The notes under the pieces were generated by a model, which was given only the letters and a program-made list of their open reading frames with translations, ran no database searches and was not told where the DNA came from. The position numbers and the translations under genes are program-made. Shown here in pieces: positions 8,030-16,088 of a stretch of DNA of 16,555 bases. The DNA comes from Bacteroidota bacterium (GTDB lineage Bacteria; Bacteroidota; Bacteroidia; NORP154), in assembly GCA_002401055.1 (NCBI GenBank), contig NVRZ01000044.1:1-16555 (forward strand), given 5' to 3'. Positions within the stretch are counted from its first letter, which is position 1, and each line of letters opens with the position of its first letter.

Positions 8030-10957
8030 ATGGATAATTCAATGATTAAGAGGATTTCAATTGCATCCGGAATGGCTTTGGCCATTGTGATGATGCTAAT
8101 TGTTGTGGAGCCTCAGAATTCGTTGAAGACGTACGACACCTATCAATCCATGCATCTGCCACTTTTTTCAGAGACACCCTTTGCTCAGAAAGGCAAAAAT
8201 TTGCAGAGTTCTAGGCTTGAATACGAATTGGCAAAACTTGCTGATCCGGCAACTGGAAAAATTCCCGAGGGCATGCGAAAAAGGGAGCTCAAGTGGGTTG
8301 AAAATCTACGTTCGAAGTTCAAGAGCAAAAAAGCCTCCTCGCATGTGTGGAAATCAATGGGGCCACCCAACGTAGGTGGGCGAACAAGAGCCATGGCAAT
8401 TGATGTCACCAACGAGAATGTAATTTTAGCAGGTGGAGTTTCATCGGGCCTGTGGAGATCTGTTGATCAGGGATTGAACTGGACCAAAGTCACTTCTAAA
8501 GAACAACATCATAGCATCACCACCATTGTTCAGGATAGTCGCTCTGGAAAAACAAATGTTTGGTATTATGGCTCAGGAGAAGGATCTGGGAATTCTGCCA
8601 GCAAGTCTTTTTCCGGTTATTACTACGGCAATGGAGTGTATAAATCAACGGATGGAGGGATAACCTGGGACACTCTTAGCTCTACGGTTTCCGGAACACC
8701 TCAAGTTGGCGGCATATGGGATCTGATTTGGAGAATGGCAGTTGATCCTTCAATAGACTCTTTGGATATTGTTTATGCAACTACCGAAAGCAAGCTGTTC
8801 AGGAGCGAAGATGGTGGGGTAACCTGGACTGAGCCCCTAAGTCTTGGCGTGATAACCAGTCAGATTATTACTGATATTGCCGTGAGTTCTACAGGTGTTG
8901 CCTATTTTACAGTTAGTGACGGTGCAGCCAACAAAGGAATATTCAGATCGATGGACCATGGGCTTACCTGGACAAACATCAGCAGCGGAAGTGGCTGGCC
9001 TCCCAAACACGACCGAACAGTTCTGGCGATTGATCCACAAGACGAAAATGTCGTTTACTTTCTGGCTCAAACCCCAAACTACGGACAACAATCCAGCGTG
9101 TTCTTTGGAGGAAATGATTGGAACAGCCTTTGGAAATACCGTTATCTAACTGCCGATGGTGCAGGTGGCAATGGCACCTGGACAGATTTATCTGCGAACA
9201 TTCCCAATAGCGGACCATCACCAATTGACAATTTTAATGCTCAGGGAGGATACAACCTGGTTGTTGCGGTTAAGCCAGACGACTCGAACACAGTGTTTAT
9301 CGGGGGCACCAATCTCTATCGATCTACAGATGGATTTACTTCTCAAAATAACACTAAACATATTGGAGGTTACGGCCCAGGATCAACTATACCTTTTTAC
9401 GATGTCTATCCAAACCATCATCCGGACAATCACATGGTATTGTTCATCTCATCTAACCCCAACAAGATGTTATCGTCTACGGACGGTGGTGTATTCATTA
9501 CAAATAATTGTATGGCAACATCTGTTGCATGGACGGATTTAAACAACGGTTATACCACAAGTCAGTTCTATACCATCGCAATCGACCATGGCCCGGCTAA
9601 CAGCGATGTAATTTTCGGTGGTTTACAGGACAATGGAACATGGTGGACCAAGTCATCAGATCCATCCATTGCATGGACCATGCCCTCTGCTGGTGATGGG
9701 TCATATTGCGCGGTTAGTGATGGTGGCGAAAATTATTATTTCTCAAGGCAAAATGGAAAGATGGTTAAAACCGCGCTGGATGTTAACGGTGTACCAACCG
9801 CTTTCAACAGAATGGATCCTATACTGAATGACTCTTTGGCTCAGTACGATTACATTTTTATTAATCCGTTTTTGTTAGATCCAAGCGATAACAACATTAT
9901 GTATCTGACACAATTTTATGATGTGTGGAGAAACGACAGTTTGAGCTCTATACCTTTAACAAATGAGTGGGATACTATTAGTACCGGGTGGTCGAAGTTT
10001 AATATTCCGAGTTTAGGCGATCCGGATAGTGGCGGCGATTTCCAAGATTATATAACCACAATCGCATGTTCTAAAGCAAATCCTTCCAGCAGAGTATATT
10101 TTGGCACATACAACAACAGAATTTTTCGAATTGACAACGCTAACTCAGCGAATCCTACTGCTTATGAAGTCACCAATAATATTAATTACGGTGGGTACAC
10201 AAGTTGCATTGCTGTAGACCCACGGGATGCAGATAAAGTATTGGTGGTTTATTCAAATTATAAGGTCTATAGCTTGTTTTATTCTGAAGATGGTGGCGCC
10301 TCGTGGGGGCGAGTTGGCGGTAATCTTGAAACAGGACTACCGATTGGCCTTGCTTTGCATTTGGGGGATGGGCCGTCTTGTAGGTGGGCCAAGATTATAC
10401 CCATGGCAGATACGACTCTTTACCTTCTGGGAACAAGTGTAGGGCTTTTCTCAACCAACAAGTTGGATGCTGATACATTGGGATCAATAATAGATACAAT
10501 ATATAGCGATACTACACTGTGGATGCCAGAATCGGACGATGTAATAGGCAATGTAGTGGTTGACATGATTGATTACAGGCAGTCTGATGGATTCGTAGTA
10601 TTAGGAACACACGGCAATGGAGTTTACTCAACTCATCTTTATCAGGACACGAGTGGATGGGTTTCAGTTAAAGACGAAATTAACAAGGCTAGAGAGGATC
10701 ACTCATTTGATTTGATTGCCTATCCCAATCCTGCTGAAAACTTCACAACCTTTTCTTTTAATCTCAAGAAGGAGAGTGATGTCAGACTGGAAGTTTATAA
10801 TAAAGAAGGCAAAAAAATTATAACGCTAGTGAATGAACAAAAACCCAGTGGTAATCACAGTGTCGATTTCAATTTAACCAATCTCGCTGCCGGTATTTAC
10901 TTTTACAGATTCACGTCTGAAGGAGAGAGCAAGACTGGCAAGTTGGTAAAACACTGA
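8030..10957 (+). CDS. Large sortilin/BNR-repeat beta-propeller protein with T9SS sorting domain
   Basis: The 975-residue exported protein begins MDNSMIKRISIASGMALAIVMM; an alternative ATG at 8042 also leaves the hydrophobic export segment intact. Asp-box turns recur: SVDQGLNW (144-151), STDGGITW (206-213), SEDGGVTW (259-266), SMDHGLTW (307-314), STDGGVF (near 482) and SEDGGASW (near 752). This spacing fits one or two large multi-bladed propellers of the VPS10/sortilin or xyloglucanase-like type. The WKSMGPPNVGGRTRAMAID opening of the propeller and the GGLQDNGTW segment are familiar from Bacteroidota T9SS cargo proteins. The C-terminal ~85 residues (YPNPAENFTTFSF, then LAAGIYFYRF and GKLVKH) are a type A sorting domain. 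The ligand or substrate is unknown: catalytic residues of a glycosidase cannot be recognised by eye, so a surface binding or adhesive role is equally possible. The stop lies 8 bases from the convergent valS stop. Confidence 0.88.
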   Translation: MDNSMIKRISIASGMALAIVMMLIVVEPQNSLKTYDTYQSMHLPLFSETPFAQKGKNLQSSRLEYELAKLADPATGKIPEGMRKRELKWVENLRSKFKSKKASSHVWKSMGPPNVGGRTRAMAIDVTNENVILAGGVSSGLWRSVDQGLNWTKVTSKEQHHSITTIVQDSRSGKTNVWYYGSGEGSGNSASKSFSGYYYGNGVYKSTDGGITWDTLSSTVSGTPQVGGIWDLIWRMAVDPSIDSLDIVYATTESKLFRSEDGGVTWTEPLSLGVITSQIITDIAVSSTGVAYFTVSDGAANKGIFRSMDHGLTWTNISSGSGWPPKHDRTVLAIDPQDENVVYFLAQTPNYGQQSSVFFGGNDWNSLWKYRYLTADGAGGNGTWTDLSANIPNSGPSPIDNFNAQGGYNLVVAVKPDDSNTVFIGGTNLYRSTDGFTSQNNTKHIGGYGPGSTIPFYDVYPNHHPDNHMVLFISSNPNKMLSSTDGGVFITNNCMATSVAWTDLNNGYTTSQFYTIAIDHGPANSDVIFGGLQDNGTWWTKSSDPSIAWTMPSAGDGSYCAVSDGGENYYFSRQNGKMVKTALDVNGVPTAFNRMDPILNDSLAQYDYIFINPFLLDPSDNNIMYLTQFYDVWRNDSLSSIPLTNEWDTISTGWSKFNIPSLGDPDSGGDFQDYITTIACSKANPSSRVYFGTYNNRIFRIDNANSANPTAYEVTNNINYGGYTSCIAVDPRDADKVLVVYSNYKVYSLFYSEDGGASWGRVGGNLETGLPIGLALHLGDGPSCRWAKIIPMADTTLYLLGTSVGLFSTNKLDADTLGSIIDTIYSDTTLWMPESDDVIGNVVVDMIDYRQSDGFVVLGTHGNGVYSTHLYQDTSGWVSVKDEINKAREDHSFDLIAYPNPAENFTTFSFNLKKESDVRLEVYNKEGKKIITLVNEQKPSGNHSVDFNLTNLAAGIYFYRFTSEGESKTGKLVKH

Positions 10958-10965
10958 TTGGTAGA

Positions 10966-13563
10966 TCAGTTCAGGTTCGATAGCTGTTGTTCAAGAACTT
11001 TAATTCGCGCTTCTGCATCCGATTGTTTCTTTTTCTCCCTCTCCACCACTTCTGCTGGAGCATTGTCAACGAACTTTTTATTTTCCAATTTCTTGCTTAC
11101 AGAAATCAAAAAACCGCGCGTGTACTTGAGCTCTTCCTCTAGATTCCCAGAGGCTGCTTCAGCATCTATGGACTCTGCCAAAGGAATGAAATACTCCGTA
11201 GACCCGATTACCAAGGATTCCGCATTCTCAGGTTTATCCTTTGTAAAGGTTACTCCATTTAAGTTCGCAAGCTTAACGATTACACTATCCATTGAGTTAT
11301 TTACATCCTTGCTCTCTTTAACAATCAAATCAAGCTTATCCTTGGGCAGTATATTCTTCTTTTTCCGAACATTACGCACAGCTGTTACCACTTCAACAAC
11401 CCGTTCAAAATCACCTAACAGCTGATCGTTAACAGTTTGAGCATTTGGCCATTCAGCTACAATTAAATCCTCCCCATCTTTTCTTTCTATGATGAGATGC
11501 CACACTTCTTCACTAATAAATGGCATAAAAGGATGCAATAGTTTCATTAGATATTCTAAATATCCTATCGCCTCGTCATAAGTAGATTTGTCAATGGGCT
11601 GCTCATAAGCCGGCTTGATGATCTCCAAATACCAGGAACAGAAATCATCCCAAATCAATTTATAAACTGACATCAAAGCATCAGACATTCTAAATTTTGA
11701 GAAGTGATCATCGATAGTTGAGATTGTCTGATTCAGCTTTGCATCAAACCATTTACTCGCGGCAATAGATTCTTCAGGCTGAGATATAGAATCACTGACC
11801 TCCCACCCTTTTACCAACCTGAATGCATTCCATATTTTATTCGAGAAATTTCTACCCTGCTCGCAAAGAGCCTCGTCAAACAAGAGGTCGTTCCCTGCAG
11901 GTGAGCAAAAAAGCATCCCCACCCTAACGCCATCTGCGCCAAAGGTCTTCATCAACTCAAGGCAGTCTGGAGAGTTGCCCAAAGATTTCGACATTTTTCG
12001 ACGCTTCTGATCTCGAACAATCCCTGTTAGATAGACATTCTTAAATGGCAATTCACCTCGATACTCATAGCCTGACATGATCATCCGACCCACCCAAAAG
12101 AAAAGAATCTCAGGAGCCGTTACCAGATCATTGGTGGGATAATAATATTTGATGTCTTCATTATCGGGATCAAGAATTCCATTAAAGACAGAGATTGGCC
12201 AAAGCCAAGAAGAAAACCAGGTATCCAACACATCCTCATCCTGCCTTAATTCTGCTGTTCCGGCTAATTTTTCTGCCTCCTCTCTGGATTCAGCAACAAA
12301 TATTACCCCATCTTTATTATAATATGCTGGGATCTGTTGTCCCCACCACAGCTGACGTGAGATGCACCAGTCCCTCACATTCTCCATCCAGTGCTTATAA
12401 GTATTCTTGAACTTGGGTGGGTAAAACTTGATATCATCGTTCATCACATGCTCAAGGGCAGGCTTGGACATCTCTTCCATTTTGCAAAACCATTGCATGG
12501 ATAACTTCGGCTCGATTACGGCATCTGTCCTCTCAGAAAAACCAACGCTGTGCTTCAGAGTTTCAGTTTTTACCAGATACCCTTCTGCCTCGAGCTGTTT
12601 ACAAATACTCTTTCTTGCAATATCGCGATCTACACCTACGAACAATTGAGCTTTTTCATTGAGCGTACCGTCGTCATTCAATATATCAATGGTCTCGAGC
12701 TTGTGTCTTACACCCAATTCATAATCGTTTATATCATGCGCCGGGGTAACTTTTAACGCACCAGTTCCAAATTCCATATCTACATACTCATCAAAAATAA
12801 TCGGTATGGCCCTACCGATAAGAGGCACAAGTGCTTTTTTCCCTTTTAGATGTTGATATCGCTTGTCTTGTGGATGAACGCAAATAGCGGTGTCACCCAA
12901 TATCGTTTCGGGCCGAGTTGTGGCAATTGTAAGCCATTCCTCAGAATCTTCAATTTTGTATTTGACATGATACAAATTTGCCTCAACTTCCCTGTGTATC
13001 ACCTCTTCATCGGAAACCGCAGTTTGTCCCTTAGGATCCCAATTGACCATCCTTATGCCCCTATAAATTAGGCCCTTCTTGTGTAGGTCAACAAATACTT
13101 TGATAACAGCCTCCGATAACTTGGGTTCCATGGTGAACCTTGTTCTTTCCCAGTCACATGAAGCACCTAATTTTTTGAGCTGTTCAAGAATGATTCCGCC
13201 GTGTTTTTCCTTCCATGCCCAGGCCTTTTCCAGGAACTCTTCTCTGGTCAGGTCAGACTTCACTTTGCCTTCCTCTTTCAATTGAGCAACCACCCTGGCT
13301 TCTGTAGCAATTGAAGCATGGTCAGTTCCTGGAACCCAAAGCGCATTTTTACCTTGCATTCTCGCTCGTCTAACAAGTATATCCTGAATGGTATTATTAA
13401 GCATATGCCCCATGTGAAGTACGCCCGTGACATTAGGAGGAGGAATGACAATAGTAAATGGCTCTCGATCATCAGGGACAGATCGAAAATACCCACGCTC
13501 CATCCATTTAGAATACCATTTATCCTCAGTTTTGGAAGGGTCGTAGTGTTTGGGAATATCCAT
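10966..13563 (-). CDS. valS: Valine--tRNA ligase
   Basis: This class I aminoacyl-tRNA synthetase charges tRNA-Val in the cytoplasm. The 865 residues carry the ATP-binding HIGH-type motif HMGH (50-53, within [16 protein letters not shown]), the editing domain signature [12 protein letters not shown] (215-226) that removes mischarged threonine, [15 protein letters not shown], and KMSKS (523-527, within [14 protein letters not shown]). An anticodon-binding helical domain follows, then a C-terminal coiled-coil arm ([19 protein letters not shown] to the end), as in typical bacterial ValRS. The ATG at 13563 is chosen because [17 protein letters not shown] is the usual ValRS start; the open frame extends 24 codons upstream to a TTG, but that stretch looks non-coding. 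Length is normal and all core motifs are present. The gene is divergent from the first DUF1573 gene and convergent with the sortilin-like gene. Confidence 0.97.
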   Translation of the reverse strand: MDIPKHYDPSKTEDKWYSKWMERGYFRSVPDDREPFTIVIPPPNVTGVLHMGHMLNNTIQDILVRRARMQGKNALWVPGTDHASIATEARVVAQLKEEGKVKSDLTREEFLEKAWAWKEKHGGIILEQLKKLGASCDWERTRFTMEPKLSEAVIKVFVDLHKKGLIYRGIRMVNWDPKGQTAVSDEEVIHREVEANLYHVKYKIEDSEEWLTIATTRPETILGDTAICVHPQDKRYQHLKGKKALVPLIGRAIPIIFDEYVDMEFGTGALKVTPAHDINDYELGVRHKLETIDILNDDGTLNEKAQLFVGVDRDIARKSICKQLEAEGYLVKTETLKHSVGFSERTDAVIEPKLSMQWFCKMEEMSKPALEHVMNDDIKFYPPKFKNTYKHWMENVRDWCISRQLWWGQQIPAYYNKDGVIFVAESREEAEKLAGTAELRQDEDVLDTWFSSWLWPISVFNGILDPDNEDIKYYYPTNDLVTAPEILFFWVGRMIMSGYEYRGELPFKNVYLTGIVRDQKRRKMSKSLGNSPDCLELMKTFGADGVRVGMLFCSPAGNDLLFDEALCEQGRNFSNKIWNAFRLVKGWEVSDSISQPEESIAASKWFDAKLNQTISTIDDHFSKFRMSDALMSVYKLIWDDFCSWYLEIIKPAYEQPIDKSTYDEAIGYLEYLMKLLHPFMPFISEEVWHLIIERKDGEDLIVAEWPNAQTVNDQLLGDFERVVEVVTAVRNVRKKKNILPKDKLDLIVKESKDVNNSMDSVIVKLANLNGVTFTKDKPENAESLVIGSTEYFIPLAESIDAEAASGNLEEELKYTRGFLISVSKKLENKKFVDNAPAEVVEREKKKQSDAEARIKVLEQQLSNLN

Positions 13564-13661
13564 AATAAAATTGGGAAGAACTCGTTTATTTTCTGGCTTG
13601 TGGCATGATTTTGGCTGTAAAATTAAGCGAATCAATTGAATAAGTTATGTCTTTGGGCTTA

Positions 13662-13693
13662 TTTGCATTTTATATTTTATTGCGCTAATTTTG
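13662..13693 (+). promoter_or_regulatory. Promoter of the first DUF1573 gene (TTTG-N20-TAATTTTG)
   Basis: TTTG (13662-13665), exactly 20 bases, then TAATTTTG (13686-13693) match the Bacteroidota -33 and -7 elements at every fixed position. Transcription should begin near 13699, giving a leader of about 35 bases before the ATG at 13735. This is the best promoter match in the window. A weaker box for valS (TAATTTTA, minus strand, 13625-13618) lies close by but lacks a TTG partner. Confidence 0.65.
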
Positions 13694-13734
13694 TCTGAAG
13701 TATAACTCAAACACAATATTTAAAAGTTCAGGAT

Positions 13735-14289
13735 ATGAAAAAGTTGATATTATCTTTAGTTTTTGCAGGTAGCATCGTGTTTTCTGCAAGCGCTCAAGGA
13801 GACAAAAAAGTAGAAATTCTTCCAGTTCAAGCAAAGTCTACATCAGCCTCGGCGACTGGCGCCCAACCAACTGCTGTAGTAGTTCCTCCGGCTAACCCCA
13901 ATGCTCCCGAGATCAAATTTGAGTCGGACGTTATTGACTATGGAACTATTGATTACAATGGAGATGGAATGAGAGAATTTGTTTTCACTAACACTGGTAA
14001 AGAGCCATTAATTATAACAAGAGCTAAAGGCTCTTGTGGATGTACTGTTCCTACCTGGCCCAAGGAGCCAATTATGCCTGGACAACAAGGAAAGATCAAG
14101 GTTAAATACGCTACAAATCGCCCGGGTAAATTCACCAAATCTGTTACTATTAGCTCTAATGCTACAACAGCTAGTAAGCGATTAACCATCAAAGGAACAG
14201 TTAAGCCAAAGCCTGTAGTTGCTACAGACGAGACTATGCCAGTTAAGAAGGCGACAGAAGGTGCAACTCCACTGGAGAAAAATCAATAA
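13735..14289 (+). CDS. DUF1573 domain exported protein (first of a tandem pair)
   Basis: The 184-residue product has a signal peptide (MKKLILSLVFAGSIVFSASA, cleaved before Gln21). A low-complexity linker rich in Ala, Pro, Ser and Thr (about 30-58) leads into one DUF1573 domain (about 59-157): FESDVIDYGTI, FVFTNTGKEPLIIT, the hallmark GSCGCTVPTWPKEPI (Cys101 and Cys103), then YATNRPGKFTKSVTISS. DUF1573 is an immunoglobulin-like beta-sandwich (ASPM/SPD2/Hydin relative) common in Bacteroidota envelope proteins. Its function is unknown, and the paired cysteines are conserved. The charged tail after 160 lacks a T9SS domain, so the protein probably stays in the periplasm. It has a strong promoter upstream and a strong terminator 36 bases past its stop, separating it from its paralogue. 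Confidence 0.9.
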   Translation: MKKLILSLVFAGSIVFSASAQGDKKVEILPVQAKSTSASATGAQPTAVVVPPANPNAPEIKFESDVIDYGTIDYNGDGMREFVFTNTGKEPLIITRAKGSCGCTVPTWPKEPIMPGQQGKIKVKYATNRPGKFTKSVTISSNATTASKRLTIKGTVKPKPVVATDETMPVKKATEGATPLEKNQ

Positions 14290-14325
14290 TAAAGTCTGAA
14301 GTTCTCAGGTATTACTTAATAGATT

Positions 14326-14354
14326 AAAGAAGCAGCTCGCTGCTTCTTTTTTTT
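14326..14354 (+). terminator. Intrinsic terminator between the two DUF1573 genes
   Basis: AAAGAAGCAG (14326-14335), a CTCG tetraloop and CTGCTTCTTT (14340-14349) form a perfect ten-pair stem, and the T-run continues to 14354 (eight consecutive T, 14347-14354). It lies 36 bases past the first DUF1573 stop. The next ATG (14360) is only five bases beyond the T-run, which leaves no space for a downstream promoter. Confidence 0.92.
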
Positions 14355-14359
14355 GCGCT

Positions 14360-14758
14360 ATGATGAACAAAACGGTTTTCATTCTCTTATTTTCCTTAAT
14401 AGCTACTGCTGGTTTTGGCCAAAGCACCGCGCCATCTTTCAAGTTTGAAAAAAAAGTACTAAAGCTTCCTAAGACCAAGGTTGGTGAAATATTGAATATT
14501 TCATACCCTTTTACCAATGAGGGCACTACTCCTCTGATAATAAGTGATATTAAAGTAGCGTGTAGCTGCACAAAACCAAGCTGGCCTGCTTATCCCATTC
14601 TGCCAGGCAACACCGATACAATTCACGTCAGTATCAATACAAAAACGCTAATAGGATGGCAGGATAGAATTTTGGAAATTCACTCTAATTCATCTGATTC
14701 TCCTGATAAAATTAGATTTAAACTCATGGTGGACAACTCTGAAAACAAAAAGAAATAG
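14360..14758 (+). CDS. DUF1573 domain exported protein (second of a tandem pair)
   Basis: The 132-residue protein has a signal peptide (about MMNKTVFILLFSLIATAGFG, then Gln21) followed directly by one DUF1573 domain: FKFEKKVLKLPKTKVGE, SYPFTNEGTTPLIISDI, the hallmark VACSCTKPSWPAYPILPG (Cys68 and Cys70), and RILEIHSNSSDSP. It shares the C-x-C-T-x-P-x-W-P core with the upstream gene and appears to be a diverged duplicate without the linker and with a short lysine-rich tail. ATG at 14360 or 14363 are both possible; the signal peptide works with either. The start follows a strong terminator almost immediately, so expression must come from read-through or from a promoter upstream of or within the hairpin. 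Function is unknown; a periplasmic location is likely. Confidence 0.88.
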   Translation: MMNKTVFILLFSLIATAGFGQSTAPSFKFEKKVLKLPKTKVGEILNISYPFTNEGTTPLIISDIKVACSCTKPSWPAYPILPGNTDTIHVSINTKTLIGWQDRILEIHSNSSDSPDKIRFKLMVDNSENKKK

Positions 14759-14785
14759 TTTCTCTTTTCAATCTTTATCTACCAC

Positions 14786-14793
14786 TAACTTTG
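14786..14793 (+). promoter_or_regulatory. Putative -7 element (TAACTTTG) for the aminotransferase
   Basis: TAACTTTG matches TAnnTTTG at all fixed positions and ends four bases before the ATG at 14798. No TTG is found 17-23 bases upstream, so only half of the promoter is visible. If used, it would give a leaderless or nearly leaderless transcript. Confidence 0.35.
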
Positions 14794-14797
14794 AAGC

Positions 14798-15997
14798 ATG
14801 CCTGACATATCTGATAGAGGTAAATCAATGCCAGAATCGCCAATAAGAAAATTGGTACCGTACGCTGAAGCTGCCAAAGCCAGAGGATTAGAAGTATATC
14901 ATTTGAATATCGGGCAGCCTGATATTGAATCACCGAAGATTGCATTGGATAAAATTCGAAATCTAAGCGATAAAGTAATTGAATACAGTCATTCCGCAGG
15001 AAATGAATCCTATCGCAGAGGATTGGCGGATTATTATCATAGCGTAGGTATTGAAGTTTCTTATGAGCAAATATTGGTAACGACCGCTGGCTCGGAAGCA
15101 ATTATTTTCGGCTTAATGTCATGCCTCAACCCAGGTGATGAAGTAATAATTCCGGAGCCATTTTATACCAATTACAATGGATTTGCGACTATGTCGGGTG
15201 TAAAAGTGACACCAATCACTGCTCAGATAGATGATGGCTTTTCACTTCCAAATATCGACGAATTTGAAAAGGCAATTAATGTTAGAACCAAAGCAATTAT
15301 GCTTTGCAACCCCAACAACCCTACAGGATATTTGTATTCGCAAGATGAATTGGAATCTTTAAGGGAATTGGTAATCAAGCATGACCTCTACCTCTTCGCG
15401 GACGAAGTTTACAGAGAGTTTTGCTACGACGGAAAGGAACACTTCTCGGCCATGAATCTCAAAGATCTGGACGAGCACGTGGTACTAATCGACTCCGTGT
15501 CCAAACGTTATAGTATGTGTGGCGCTAGAGTTGGAACAATTGTTTCAAGAAATAAAAAATTGATGAGCACGGTGCTGAAATATGCTCAAGCTCGATTGAG
15601 TCCGCCGTCATTTGGACAAATCGCTGCTGAGGCTGCGCTGGCTACACCAGCCTCCTACTTTAGTGAGGTTAGAGAGGAATATTTAATAAGAAGGGATTTG
15701 GTAGTTGAAACACTGAATAAAATGGAAGGTGTTTTTTGCCCCAATCCAAGTGGCGCATTTTATGTGATTGCCAGATTACCAATTGACGATTGCGATAAGT
15801 TTTGCCAGTGGCTGTTGGAAGACTTCTCACATGAGGGCAAAACAGTCATGATGGCACCAGCTTCGGGATTTTATGCTACAGAAGGCTTGGGTAAGAACGA
15901 AGTTAGAATTGCTTATGTGTTGAATACCGATTCTTTGAGATTGGCAATGGAGGCACTAGAGGTGGCTCTAAAGGAGTATCCTGGGAGGACAAATTGA
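14798..15997 (+). CDS. Pyridoxal-phosphate-dependent class I/II aminotransferase
   Basis: The 399-residue cytoplasmic enzyme belongs to fold-type I aminotransferases (aspartate aminotransferase superfamily), which move an amino group between an amino acid and a 2-oxo acid. Visible landmarks are YHLNIGQPDIESP (34-46), TTAGSEAIIFGL for cofactor phosphate contacts (95-106), NPNNPTGYLY (171-180), the pyridine-contacting Asp202 in ADEVYREF, the Schiff-base lysine Lys236 in SVSKRYSMCGARVG, and the carboxylate-binding Arg in NEVRIAYVLN near the C-terminus. The ATG at 14798 gives MPDISDRGKSMPESPIRKLVP, the expected family start. The SVSKRYSMCGARVG form differs from the SFSKxxxMTGWRxG of classical AspC, so I do not name a substrate. 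It follows the second DUF1573 gene by 39 bases and may be read through from it. It converges with the DUF1343 gene across a long palindrome. Confidence 0.93.
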   Translation: MPDISDRGKSMPESPIRKLVPYAEAAKARGLEVYHLNIGQPDIESPKIALDKIRNLSDKVIEYSHSAGNESYRRGLADYYHSVGIEVSYEQILVTTAGSEAIIFGLMSCLNPGDEVIIPEPFYTNYNGFATMSGVKVTPITAQIDDGFSLPNIDEFEKAINVRTKAIMLCNPNNPTGYLYSQDELESLRELVIKHDLYLFADEVYREFCYDGKEHFSAMNLKDLDEHVVLIDSVSKRYSMCGARVGTIVSRNKKLMSTVLKYAQARLSPPSFGQIAAEAALATPASYFSEVREEYLIRRDLVVETLNKMEGVFCPNPSGAFYVIARLPIDDCDKFCQWLLEDFSHEGKTVMMAPASGFYATEGLGKNEVRIAYVLNTDSLRLAMEALEVALKEYPGRTN

Positions 15998-16012
15998 AGA
16001 CCTCTGACTCGT

Positions 16013-16076
16013 AATTCTGAGCAAAGCGAAGAATCTAGTTTTTTTACAGGTAAGATTCTTCGCTTTGCTCAGAATT
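16013..16076. repeat. Perfect 24-bp inverted repeat (dispersed palindromic element / bidirectional terminator candidate)
   Basis: The left arm (16013-16036) and right arm (16053-16076) are exact reverse complements over 24 bases, with a 16-base loop containing seven T. The arm core, CTGAGCAAAGCGAAGAAT, resembles a short palindromic repeat that I recall from intergenic DNA of many bacteria, including Bacteroidota. The hairpin lies between convergent genes (stops at 15997 and 16089) and could end transcription both ways, but no T-tract follows either arm. Only one copy is present in the window. Confidence 0.85.
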
Positions 16077-16088
16077 GCAATTGAATGA

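Noticed and set aside
8979..9542. Overlapping frames on both strands within the sortilin-like gene
   Set aside because: They are alternative frames of a long coding region with clear Asp-box repeats and have no independent support.
13564..13635. Possible 24-codon N-terminal extension of valS from a TTG
   Set aside because: The normal ValRS start [17 protein letters not shown] begins at the ATG at 13563; the extension has no ValRS-like content and covers the likely 5' leader.
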